64,000 bases of DNA from Gambelia wislizenii (taxonomy: Eukaryota > Chordata > Lepidosauria > Squamata > Crotaphytidae): NCBI GenBank assembly GCA_030847615.1, contig JAUMIR010000001.1:292542187-292606186 (forward strand), given 5' to 3'. The notes under the pieces were generated by a model. It was not told the DNA's origin and made no database searches. It saw only the letters and a program-made list of their open reading frames with translations. Shown here in pieces: positions 24,421 to 33,973 of this stretch. Positions within the stretch are counted from its first letter, which is position 1. Every line of letters begins with the position of its first letter. Made by a program: the position numbers and the translations under genes.

Positions 24421-24522
24421 AATGCTAAGGGATTGTTCCTGCCATCTCACCCTACAGAATGTTACCCTGGATACTCACCATGAAGGTACCTTCTGTAGGG
24501 TAGATGGCAGGAACAATCCGTC
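24421..24522. repeat. Internal complementary region (ICR) of DIRS element 2
   Basis: The first half (CCCAATGCTAAGGGATTG, TTCCTGCCATCTCACCCTAC, AGAAT) is the reverse complement of the left end. The second half (ACTCACCATGAAGGTACC, TTCTGTAGGGTAGATGGCAG, GAACAATCCG) is the reverse complement of the right end. Because the two ends are near-inverted repeats, the region is itself a hairpin of about 30-bp arms with a loop of about 30 bases. Confidence 0.9.
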
Positions 24523-24654
24523 CTACCCTGTGACTGCAGAGGATTGACACATTCCGGGTCAAGGTCTTGACTATGGTTACTACTAACATGTACCTCTCTT
24601 GCAGGTAGAAGGTCTTTTTTCCAACACTGTTACAGGGCTTTGCTAGCCAGAGAA

Positions 24655-24814
24655 CTGGCCTCGTGGAACAGGAGGGATATAGAACATAGGATCAGAGTTC
24701 TACAAGGCTACAGGCCAACTTCCTGGTTGGAGGTCCTAGGTTCCCAATGCTAAGGAATTGTTCCTGCCATCTACCTTACAGTATCTTTACGGTGAGTACC
24801 CAATGTAAGATTCT
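24655..24814. repeat. Right inverted terminal repeat of DIRS element 2
   Basis: Inverted match of the left repeat, including AGAACTGGCCTCGTGGAACA, CAGAGTTCTACAAGGCTACA and AATGCTAAGGAATTGTTCC. About 33 extra bases at the outer edge (TCTTTACGGTGAGTACCCAA then TGTAAGATTCT) have no counterpart at the left end but recur inverted in the ICR, defining the element boundary. Confidence 0.88.
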
Positions 24815-25739
24815 AGTGCACACTCTCTCACTTTCTCTAACCACAGGGGATTATAATATTTCTCCATGTTAAATTGCCCTTCACTTGGTTTTTCTAACCA
24901 AATAATCCATTATTTGCCTTATTCTGACTGGCCAAGTTTCCTTAGACACATGTTGCTGATAGTCTAATCTGGTTGGGAAGCAGTGAGGACACTGCTTTCC
25001 CAAGGTGATCGGGTAAATTCTGAATTCTGAAAAAAACAGGATAGCAAACACTATTTCAATTTCTTTGCCAGATGAATAGTGGTTAAGACTGGATATAGCC
25101 CATTCTGGATAAATCTTAAGTACCGTATATTCCGGCGTATAAGACGACTTGGCGTATAAGACCACCTCCCCAATTTCCAGCCAAAAATCTAGGCCTAGGC
25201 ATATATTTGCCAGATAAGACCACCCCCCCAATTTGGCTGGCTGGGGGAGCCTTGCCAGCTGATCCTCTTTGTTTCCCAACTCATGAGGATCTCCTCGTGA
25301 GTTGGGAAAGCGAACAGGATCAGCTGGCAGGGCAACATTCGCCCCTCTCTTCAACCTTCCAGTCAAACTGGACTCGAAGGTGGAGGAAAGGGGCGAAAAT
25401 GCCCAGTTTGCCTCAGCAGCCCCCTTCCCTCCGTCTTGGCTCTTCTGAAGGGGACCAAGGCGGGGGAAGCGGGGGCGGCCGCGGCAAACCCCTAGATTCG
25501 CCCCCTCTCCCCACCTTCAAGGAAGGTGGGGAGAAGGGGCGAACATGTCCCGTTTGGCTCCATAGGGAGGATGCGGGGCCGTGGAGCCAAACCCCGGGAT
25601 TCGCCCCCTCTCCCCATCATCAAGGGAGAGGGGGCGAATCTAGGGATTTAACTCCACAGCCCCGATCCCTCCTTCTGGGCTCCCTCCTCTCGCGATTCCC
25701 CACCCCACAGGAGGCTGCACAGTCTCCTGGTGGGTTGGG

Positions 25740-26058
25740 GAATGCGGGATGGCCAGCTGGCTGGGGGGTGGAGGGAGGGGGCTTCACAGCCACTCCCCTC
25801 TCCAAAGCGCGGCTTTGGGGAAGGGGGTGGCTGGGGGGAGGGGGCTTCACAGCCACCCCCCCTCCAAAGTGAGGCTTTTGGGAAGAGGGGTGGCTGGGCG
25901 GAGGGTGGGTGGGTGGAGGGAGCTTCGCAGCCACCCCCCCTCTCCAAAGCGAGGCTTTGGGGAAGGGGGGAGGCTGGGTGGAGGGTGGCTGGGTGGCTTG
26001 GGGGAGGGGGCTTTGCAGCCACCACCCCCTCTCCAAAGCGAGGCTTTGGGGAAGGGGG
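25740..26058. repeat. GC-rich degenerate tandem repeat inside P1
   Basis: Units of about 60-75 bp built on GGGGCTTCACAGCCACCC, CTCCAAAGCGAGGCTTTGGG and GAAGGGGGTGGCTGG recur four to five times. Inverted counterparts are at 30140-30340 in P2 (CTTTGGAGAGGGGGTGGCTG). Open frames on both strands arise from the lack of AT and are not genes. Confidence 0.8.
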
Positions 26059-26176
26059 GAGCAGGGCCGGTTTAAGGAATTTTGGGGCCCCCTGCAGTGC
26101 TTTATTTTGGGGCCCCGATATTTTTATCTCAGGTCAATGTAACCTAACCTATTCACCGTACAGGATGTTCAGATCA

Positions 26177-26409
26177 CAGTAGGGCCCCCGTATGCATGGA
26201 TTCATTATCCATGGGACACAGAACAGCACACCTACCCTAGAGTCTTCCTAGTAAATGTGTCCTCCCTAGTGGTTTTCTAGGCCCTCCAAGGCAACTCTAT
26301 GGTATTTTAAACCAGAAGTACCATTTTTTTCAATGGTGTTCACTATTATTCATGGTTTTCAGAATCCACCCCCCCGAACCAATCCCCAGTGGATAAGAGG
26401 GGCCTACTG
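26177..26409. mobile_element. Tigger/pogo-like MITE, 233 bp (family shared with 40072)
   Basis: Starts CAGTAGGGCCCCCGTATGC and ends GGATAAGAGGGGCCTACTG, with TA following. The interior (ACACCTACCCTAGAGTCTTC, CCCTCCAAGGCAACTCTATG) is nearly the same as the copy at 40072-40297, confirming a repeat family. Confidence 0.85.
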
Positions 26410-26514
26410 TATTACATAATTTGACACCAATAATTTAGTTTAAAAACTATATTATAGGCACTAACGTAATATTTTTAGTTTATTAGCAATTAATGTAATG
26501 ATGTAGATTTCCTG

Positions 26515-27150
26515 AAAGAAAAGAAAGAGTGGACTACAAGCTAAACATGAGTTAGCAGTGTGATGCAGCAGCAAAAAATGCCAATGCAATTCTAGGCTGC
26601 ATTAATAGTGTCTAGATCAAGGGAAGTAATAGTATCACTCCATTCTGCTTTGGTCAGACCTCACCTGGAATATTGTTTCCAGTTCTGGGCACAACAATTC
26701 AAGAAAGATACTGAGAAGGATGTTGGGAGGTCTGGAAGCCATTATGCCCTATGAGGAACGGCTTAGGGAGCTGGGCATGTTTAGCCCAGAATAGAGAAAT
26801 TTAGGAGGGGACATGATAGCCATGTTTAAATATTTGAAGGGGTGTCATACTGAGGAAGGAGCAAGCTTGTTTTCTGCTGCTCCAGAGACTAGGAAACGGA
26901 GCAATGGACTCAAACTATAGGAAAAGGGATTCTACCTAAACATTAGGAAGAAGTTCCTGACAGTAAGAGCTGTAAGGCAGTGGAATACTCTGCTGCCTGG
27001 GAGTGTGATGCACTCACCTTCTTTGGAGGTTTTTAAGGAGAAGCTGGATGGGCATTTGTCAGGAATGCTTGGATTGTGTGTTCCTGCAGGGCAGAAACCA
27101 ATCGGATGGGATGGCTGTTGGGGTCCCTTCCAGCCCTATGATTCTAGGCT
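26515..27150 (+). mobile_element. CR1 LINE 3' end fragment
   Basis: Degenerate coding remnants ([22 protein letters not shown]-type segment followed by LEVFKEKLDGH) and the terminal CCCTTCCAGCCCTATGATTC are those of a CR1 LINE end. Stops and shifts throughout. CR1 is the dominant sauropsid LINE; 5' truncation is usual. Confidence 0.85.
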
Positions 27151-27259
27151 GCATTCAGAGCCTGGGAAAGTTACTCTTGGATTACACCTCCCAGAATCCC
27201 CCTGCCAGCACCCTTCTCAAGATCTGGTTGCATTGTTCCTTTTCCAGCATTCTCTAGCC

Positions 27260-27598
27260 CAGTGGTTCTTAATTTGGGGTCCGCAATGTCCTCACAGGGG
27301 GTCCACAAAGGCTTGAAGACTGCTTGGCCCACCTCCTCCCTGTAGTGGAGTAGCCATGTGACAGGAACCAAGGCAAAGTCTGGCTGGCTTGGCCTGCACA
27401 TTGCCATTCAATCCACTCCAGCCACAAACTTGCAGCAAGAAGCAAGAGTGTCTCTGAGGGAAAGTTTAATGGATGGTGTAATTGTATTGTTGTTGTTGTT
27501 AGCTATTATTATTAGGGTTTTAAATCTTGAGTTAAGTCTTGGGGCAACAAAAGATATTTAAAGGGGGTCCCTGGTAAAGAAAAGGTTAAGATCCACTG
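27260..27598. mobile_element. Non-autonomous hAT element, 339 bp
   Basis: Termini CAGTGGTTCTTAATTTGGGG and AAAAGGTTAAGATCCACTG are inverted repeats. The flanks CTCTAGCC and CTCTAGGC form an 8-bp duplication with one mismatch, the length hAT transposases make. The copy at 42090-42486 shares the interior (GTCCACAAAGGCTTGAAG; AAAGATATTTAAAGGGG). Confidence 0.87.
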
Positions 27599-27730
27599 CT
27601 CTAGGCCAATGCCTCTCACATAACACTACTGGATATTGGTGTTTTAGTGACAACAATAAAACCATTGTTCCCAGTAATATTACTCCAAATTTTAATTTAT
27701 ATTCTTTATACAGTATTCTTCTGTTAAAAG

Positions 27731-27960
27731 AGCTAGTGTTGTAAAAGTTTCAGCATTGCACTATGACTATGGAGACCAGGGTTTGAATCCTTACTCAGCC
27801 ATAAATACCCCACTGGCTGACCTTGGGCAAGTCACACTCTCTCAGCCTCAAAGGAAGGCAAAGGCACACACCCTTTGAACAAACCTTGCCTAGAAAACCC
27901 CATGGTAGGTTTGCCTTAGTCAGAAATGACTTGAAGGCACATAGGCAAACACACACAAAT
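27731..27960 (+). mobile_element. tRNA-derived SINE with BovB-like tail
   Basis: A box-B-like GGTTTGAATCC lies about 50 bp after the decayed head. A typical body follows (GACCTTGGGCAAGTCACACT, CTCTCAGCCTCA) and a tail GAAATGACTTGAAGGCACAT then CACACA. The tail relates it to BovB-mobilised squamate SINEs. Confidence 0.78.
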
Positions 27961-27976
27961 GCAAGCTGAACTCAGT

Positions 27977-28023
27977 TGGCAAGGGAAGGGAAGGGAAGGG
28001 AAGGGAAGGGAAGGGAAGGGAAG
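27977..28023. repeat. (GGGAA)n microsatellite
   Basis: About nine tandem GGGAA units with purine-only composition on the plus strand, immediately before the non-repeat lead-in to the 98-bp array. Confidence 0.95.
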
Positions 28024-28199
28024 AAGCCCTTTCCGAGACAACGCTCAAATTCCCTGTCTCTCACATAAACACACACTCACCGTCTCCGCGGTAGCAGCAA
28101 ACTCCTTCCAGCTTCTGCCACGGAGGGCTGCTGTTTCTTTCGCTTTCTCTTTAGTTTTGGAGACATTTAAAAAAAAAAAAAAGCTAGCAGATTTTTGGA

Positions 28200-29160
28200 G
28201 GAGGGCGGTTCCGCGGCTTTCAGGGAGGGGGGTGGAGGCACGGGGAGTGGGCGGGGGAAGGGAGGAGGGAGCTTCTCCGCCACCCCCCCTCCCTGAAAGC
28301 CGCGGTTCCGCTGCTTTCAGGGAGGGGGGTGGAGGCACGGGGAGTGGGCGGGGGAAGGGAGGAGGGGGCTTCTCCACCACCACCCCTCCCTGAAAGCCGC
28401 GGTTCCGCTGCTTTCAGGGAGGGGGGTGGAGGCACGAGGAGTGGGCGGGGGGAAGGGAGGAGGGGGCTTCTCCGCCACCCCCCCTCCCTGAAAGCCACGG
28501 TTCCGCTGCTTTCAGGGAGGGGGGTGGAGGCACGGGGAGTGGGCGGGGGGAAGGGAGGAGGGGGCTTCTCCGCCACCCCCCTCCCTGAAAGCCGCGGTTC
28601 CGCCGCTTTCAGGGAGGGGGGTGGAGGCACGGGGAGTGGGCGGGGGAAGGGAGGAGGGGGCTTCTCCGCCAACCCCCCCTCCGTGAAAGCTGCGGTTCCG
28701 CTGCTTTCAGGGAGGGGGGTGGAGGCACGGGGAGTGGGCGGGGGGAAGGGAGGAGGGGGCTTCTCCGCCACCCCCCCTCCCTGAAAGCCGCTGTTCCGCT
28801 GCTTTCAGGGAGGGGGGTGGAGGCACGGGGAGTGGGCGGGGGAAGGGAGGAGGGGGCTTCTCCGCCACCCCCCCCTCCCTGAAAGCCGCGGTTCCGCAGC
28901 TTTCAGGGAGGGGGGTGGAGGCACGGGGAGTGGGCGGGGGAAGGTAGGAGGGGGCTTCTCCGCCACCCCCCCTCCCTGAAAGCCACGGTTCCGCTGCTTT
29001 CAGGGAGGGGGGTGGAGGCACAGGGAGTGGGCGGGGGGAAGGGAGGAGGGGGCTTCTCCGCCACCCCCCCTCCCTGAAAGCCACGGTTCCGCGGCTTTCA
29101 GGGAGGGGGTAGATGCACGGGGAGTGGGCGGGGGGAAGGGAGGAGGGGGCTTCCTAGCCA
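28200..29160. repeat. 98-bp GC-rich tandem array, about ten copies, inside P1
   Basis: The motif GTGGAGGCAC recurs at about 28232, 28329, 28426, 28524, 28621 and 28719, then at like spacing to about 29109, a period of 97-98 bp. Each unit holds an inverted pair (CTTTCAGGGAGG and CCTCCCTGAAAG) around AAGCCGCGGTTCCGC. Both strands are open for long stretches with Pro/Gly/Arg-rich nonsense. Confidence 0.93.
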
Positions 29161-29405
29161 ACCCCCCCAAAGCCGCGGTTCCGCGACTTTCGGGAGGCGG
29201 GGTGGAAGCGCGGGGGGTGGGCGGGTGGCAGGGAGGAGCACTTTGCTTCACCCCCTGCCCGATCTCCTGCCTCTTTGCTCCGTTTGCGAAGAGGCAGGAC
29301 ATAGGCAGGCAGGTGAAGCAAAGTGTTCCGACGTATAAGACGACTGTCGATTTTGGAGGGCACTTTTGAGTGCTCAAAAGTCGTCTTATACGCCGGAATA
29401 TACGG

Positions 29406-29725
29406 TATTTTAAGTTTATTTACTATCATTGTTTAAACTCAAGTTATATATTTAATATTAAAAGTAAAAGAGAGGTACAGCCACCTGAGTTTAGAAAAAA
29501 TAAACATTTGTCAGTTTATTTCTTCACAGTTGATAAATTCCTAGGATCCTCTTTTCCCCAGGATAAAAACAGTGACAAACACCTTGACAATGAAGTCTGA
29601 TTGTTCTTATCCCAGAAACTAACCCAGAATCAAAAGCATGGAGCCAGCAACCATCATGTCAGCTATCTATGTGCTATCCAGCTTCTTCAATGCACTACAC
29701 TACAAGAGGGTGATGGGCCTAAATA
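29406..29725. other. Intron spacer between P1 and P2
   Basis: Ordinary AT-rich intron of 320 bp between two oppositely oriented copies of the same transposon family; no feature recognised. Confidence 0.5.
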
Positions 29726-30992
29726 CCGTATATTCCGCCGTATAAGACGACTTTGGAGCACTCAAAAGTGCCCTCCAAAATCCACAGTCGTCTTATACGC
29801 CGGATATACTTTGCTTCACCTGCCTGCCTATGTCTTGCCTCTTCGCAAACGGAGCGAAGAGGCAGGAGATGGGGCAGGGGGGTGAAGCAAAGTGCTCCTC
29901 CCTGGCACCCGCCCGGCCCCCGCACATCCACCCCCCCTGCCATAAGCCGCGGAATCGCGGCTTTTGGCAGGGGTGGTGGCTGGGAAGCCCTCTCCTGCCT
30001 GCCGCCAGCCCCCCCGCACATCCACCCCCCCTGCCATAAGCCGCGAAACCGCGGCTTTCGGCAGGGGGTGGTGGCTGGGAAGCCGTCTCCTCCCTGCCCC
30101 CGCCCACCCCCCGCATATCCACCCCCCCTGCCGAAAGCCGCAGAACCACGCTTTGGAGAGGGGGGTGGCTGTGAAGCCCCCTCCCCCCAGCCACCCATCC
30201 ACCCCCCTTCCCCAAAGCCGCGCTTTGGAGAGGGGGGTGGCTGCGAAGCCCCCTCCGCCCATCCACCCATTCACCCTCCGCCTACCCTCCCCCCTTCCCC
30301 AAAGCTGCGCTTTGGAGAGGGGGTGGCTGCAAAGCCCCCTCCCTCCAACCCCCCCAGCCAGCTGGCCATCCCGCATTCCCCAACCCACCAGGAGACTGGG
30401 CAGCCTCCTGTGGGGTGGGGAATCGCGGGAGGAGGGAGCCCAGAAGGAGGGATCGGGGCTGTGGAGTTAAATCCCTAGATTTGCTCCCTTTCCCTTAACG
30501 GTGGGGAGAGGGGGCGAATCCCAGGGTTTGGATCCACGGCCCCGAGTCCTCCCTATGGAGCCAAACGGGGCATGTTCGCCCCTTCTCCCCACCTTCCTTG
30601 AAGGTGGGGAGAGGGGGCGAATCTAGGGGTTTGCCGTGGCCGCCCCCGCTTCGCCCGCCTTGGTCCCCTTCGGAAGAGCCAAGACGGAGGGAAGGCGGCT
30701 GCTGAGGCAAACTGGGCATTTTCGCCCCTTTCCTCCATCTTCGAGTCCAGTTTGACTGGAAGGTTGAAGAGAGGGGCGAATGTTGCCCTGCCAGCTGATC
30801 CTGTTCGCTTTCCCAACTCACGAGGAGATCCTCATGAGTTGGGAAACAAAGAGGATCAGCTGGCAAGGCTCCCCCAGCCAGCTAAATTGGGGGATGGTCT
30901 TATCTGGCGAATATATGCCTAGGCCTAGATTTTTGGCTGGAAATTGGGGGGGTCTTATACGCCCAAGTCGTCTTATACACCGGAATATACGG
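29726..30992. mobile_element. GC-rich modular TA-flanked transposon, copy P2, 1267 bp
   Basis: Ends CCGTATATTCCGCCG and CACCGGAATATACGG with TA on both sides. Left subterminal block: AGACGACTTTGGAGCACTC and CTTATACGCCGG, then TTTGCTTCACC and a short hairpin CTCTTCGC…GCGAAGAG. Right block: GGCGAATATATGCCTAGGCC and GGAAATTGGGGGGGTCTTAT. The core is a chain of GC-rich palindromic modules. Complete relative to P1 and P3. No transposase coding seen. Confidence 0.82.
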
Positions 30993-30999
30993 TACTCTA

Positions 31000-31223
31000 A
31001 AAGACACCAGATCCCTTTTGATCTTGAAAGCTAAGCAGAGTCAGCCCTGCTTAGTACCAGTACTTGGATGGGGAGACTGCCAACAAATACCAGGTGCTGT
31101 AGGCTATATTTCAGAGGAAAGAACTGGCAAAACCACATCTGAGTATTCCTTGCCTAAGAAAACCTGCAAAATTCATGAGGTTGCCATAAGCTAACAGGCG
31201 ACTTGAAGGTACACACACACACA
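31000..31223 (+). mobile_element. 5S-rRNA-derived SINE (5S-Sauria type)
   Basis: GATCTTGAAAGCTAAGCAGA, GTACTTGGATGGGGAGAC and AATACCAGGTGCTGTAGGCT mark the 5S head. The unique middle and the BovB-like tail AACAGGCGACTTGAAGGTAC with a CA run follow. Starts only a few bases after the end of P2. Confidence 0.92.
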
Positions 31224-33280
31224 AGGGTGTACACTATTCTTTATATTTGGTTGATTTAAGGGTAAATATTTTTTTCAATAAGTAGTAGATTCAAGACTAG
31301 ATAAATCCAAAATATTAAATAGCCCACATCTAGAAAGGTTCTAAGAATATTTATTATTTATTTAGGCCTGTGTTGGGTTGCAAGCATTTATCTTCTAAGC
31401 CAGGCATTTAAAAAAGGAGCCAGAATCAAAGATATTCCCAACTGTATTTAACAAGTACATAAGCACATTCATGAAAGTTCAAGGTTGTCAGTATTTTTGA
31501 CGATAAAGCTAGCTTGCTCCAATCATCCATCAGATGTATCACAAATGTTACTGTAAATGGTTCCAATTAATCTAATAAGCTTTACATACATACATACACA
31601 GGCACCTGCTACACAATAAAATAGTGTTGAATGAACTATTCGCATTGAGAGCTTTACATCTTTAAACTGGCTTTTATAGACAAGGTCAGACTTTAGAACA
31701 AACAAACATCCATTATACAGCAAGTAACAGCCATCTATAAAATAAATGTAATGGATGCTAGCATGTCAGCCATTAAAATGATTACTTGCAGACATACTAG
31801 GCTTAAGCCTTTGATCTTTAAATACAGTAACTAAATATCCTTTGTTCCAAAGGCACATAAGAGATATCTGTACAGATTTTAAGGCATTCTTCATTTAAGA
31901 TAGCAAATCAAGACTGTTTTTCCTAGAGTGCTTAACTTAGTCTTCTTCCTAATGATCTAAAACCAAAACATTATGGCATTTACAACGCACTTAATTTTAG
32001 CACACCCTCATAGACTTTGAAACAGGTAAACTGACCAATACACAAACAAATAGGCCAGTTCTGTGTTGTGAGAACAGAAGGAGCCCTAACCCTAAAAGAC
32101 TTAATGCTCACACTAGCAGCATTCACCACTTTCCAAGGTTAGTTTTGTTTTCATAGCAACAATTATTTTCTTCACTGCTATGTCTCTGGTATCCCATTGC
32201 AGCTTTGGAACACCACATATTACATATTTATATGCACAAGCCACATCTATCAATAATGCAGGAAATTTGATTATAAGAATGTGCACAATGTAATGAGACT
32301 AGATTGACCTCTATTAGCTTGCGCAAATGTATAAAATGATTCCATCAGCTTCTGATTTCAAGTCTTTAAAATGGGAAAGGTGAAAATAGGTCTTAGCAAC
32401 CTCAGATCTTACAAAATCCAAACATCACAAGGAAAGTTTGTGGGTGGGAAGATCTGAAATAAAATGCACATGAGTGGAAGAAAGTGATTTTAGTAAGAAA
32501 AGCCAAAAGCCCTATCTACTCTAGCATTCTATATGCTCAATGGCTCACCAGTAACTTATGGGGAGTTTATGTACCCCAACAAATCCTATGCACTGGGATG
32601 CTGCTTCCAGCACTAAGGGTAACATACAGCCATCATAACTAGTAGCTATTTATAACACCATCCTCCATGAATTTGTCCAAGCTCCTTCCAAAGGCATCCA
32701 TGGTGATAGGTGTACTGACACCATGGGGCAGTGAATTTTGCAAATACTTATGCACTGTGTGGAGAAGCTCATCCTTCATGCAACTTTGGTGGATGAACCC
32801 AGGTTCAAGTGTTCCAAGCGTGTATAGTAGATAAGACTCCCCTTATCTACTCTACACACCATGCATCATTTTATATGCTTCTATTGTGTTTTCCCTACCT
32901 AATTTTTCCTAAGCAAACCAACCCCAAACATTGTACCCTTTCCTCAAAAGAGAGCTGCCCCATTCCCTTGAACATTTTGGCTGCTCTTCTCTTTAACATG
33001 TCCAGCTCTATAATATCCTTGTTAGATAAGTGACTAGAACTGTAAGCCTCATTCAAAGTGTTGTTTCAACCATAGTTTTGTGTCAGGGGAGTATGCTGTG
33101 GACAGTTTTGGTGTTGATTCTATTTTCCCAGTTATGCTCAATGCATGGATTTTCTTTCTTCTCCATCCTTTTAAAAACCCTCAAGTTATCTACTGCAACC
33201 CCAAATTCTCCTCCCAGGTTGGTTATCACCAGGTCAGATGCAATCAGTGTCTATGTGACCTTAGGATTTTGGTCCTAATA
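31224..33280. other. PKP4 intron; possible ancient repeat remnant at 32590-33270
   Basis: Most is unrecognised. The stretch from about 32590 resembles, loosely and from memory, a widespread amniote CR1/L3-related repeat (CCTTGAACATTTTGGCTGCT; GTGACTAGAACTGTAAGCCT), but it is too decayed to classify. Confidence 0.35.
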
Positions 33281-33973
33281 CAGTTACCCCTCCACATTCG
33301 CGAACTCAGCATGTGCGGTTTTAATTATTCGCAGTTTTGGGAGGGCCCCCCGGGGCCCCCCAAAACCGCGAAAAGGGGCCTCCGGAGGCCCCTTGAAAGC
33401 CCTGGGAAGGAGCAGGGAGGGCCGGGGAGGCGTTCACGGGGCCTTTGGAGACCCTCCAGAGGCCCCGTGAAGGCCTGGGGCGGGTGGGGGGAGGCCGCAG
33501 AGGCCTTCACGGAGCCTTCGAAGGCTCCGTGAAGGCCCCGGGGAGGGAGGGGGGAGGCCTTCACGGAGCCTTCGAAGGCTCCGTGAAGGCCCCGGGGAGG
33601 CCGCGGAGGCCTTCACAGAGCCTTGAAAGGCTCCGTGAAGGCCCCAGAGAGGGAGGGGGGAGGGAGGGGGGAGGTTGGGGGGAGGCCCCGGGGAGGGAGG
33701 GGGAGGATGGGGAGGCCTTCACGGAGCCTTGAAAGGCTCCTTGAAGGCCCCAGGGAGGGAGGGGGGAGGTTGGGGGGAGGCCTTCACGGAGCCTTGGAAG
33801 GCTCGGTGAAGGCCTGGGGAGGATGGGGGGAGGCCGCGGAGGCCTTCACGGAGCCTTTGAAGGCTCCCTGAAGGCCCCGGGGAGGGAGGGGGGAGGGCAA
33901 TCAATATTCGCGGTTTTCTGACATTCGCGGGGGTCCGTGGAACCTAACCCCCGCGAATGTCAAGGGACAACTG
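33281..33973. mobile_element. TA-flanked GC-cored MITE (Tigger-like termini), copy 2, 693 bp
   Basis: Starts CAGTTACCCCTCCACATTCG and ends GCGAATGTCAAGGGACAACTG with TA on both sides. Subterminal GTGGAACCTAACCCCCGCG matches copies 1 and 3. The core is an array of palindromes based on GGCCTTCACGGAGCCTT and its complement, separated by G-rich runs. Confidence 0.85.
33440..33890. repeat. Palindromic minisatellite in MITE copy 2
   Basis: At 33502-33537 and 33556-33591 there is a perfect 36-bp palindrome (GGCCTTCACGGAGCCTTC plus its reverse complement). Imperfect versions follow at about 33610, 33715, 33780 and 33840, spaced by GGGAGGGAGGGGGGA-type runs. Confidence 0.92.

Larger units (their letters stand above)
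18982..24814 (+). mobile_element. DIRS-type tyrosine-recombinase retrotransposon, element 2, structurally complete but coding-defective
   Basis: About 5.83 kb, plus strand, antisense to PKP4. Order: left inverted terminal repeat (18982-19113), polypyrimidine-rich leader, gag-like region (19382-21361), reverse transcriptase/RNase H (21340-23380), tyrosine recombinase (about 23370-24319), internal complementary region (24421-24522), right inverted terminal repeat (24655-24814). The bases ATTCT stand at both extremities, and the internal region carries that sequence once between the two end sequences, as predicted if a circle was opened at it. The protein sequences differ substantially from element 1 (compare recombinase starts and ends), so this is a separate lineage. 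Frameshifts in RT and stops in the recombinase make it inactive. Confidence 0.9.
25123..29405. mobile_element. GC-rich modular TA-flanked transposon, copy P1 (inverted orientation, interrupted)
   Basis: The left end CCGTATATTCCGGCG and right end CGCCGGAATATACGG are inverted repeats followed or preceded by TA. The left 0.9 kb (25123-26057) is the inverted match of the right part of P2 (29726-30992), and the right 0.2 kb matches the left end of P2. So both ends belong to one family in opposite orientation to P2. The middle is disturbed: a GC-rich core, then CR1, hAT, Tigger-like and SINE sequence (26059-27960), then the 98-bp array. I treat it as one element split by insertions, but two truncated copies are possible. 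No transposase frame was seen. Confidence 0.6.

Noticed and set aside
27770..27800. tRNA gene
   Set aside because: Only a box-B-like sequence survives, in a SINE context; no cloverleaf can be formed.
28220..29084. Long open frames (up to 183 codons) on both strands
   Set aside because: They are the 98-bp tandem array translated; no start context, no conserved domain, the same words repeated.
28200..29160. CRISPR-like array
   Set aside because: Units are contiguous tandem repeats without unique spacers, in a vertebrate genome.
29719..30478. Overlapping open frames of 150-240 codons
   Set aside because: Lie wholly inside the GC-rich core of P2 and are present in five or six frames at once.
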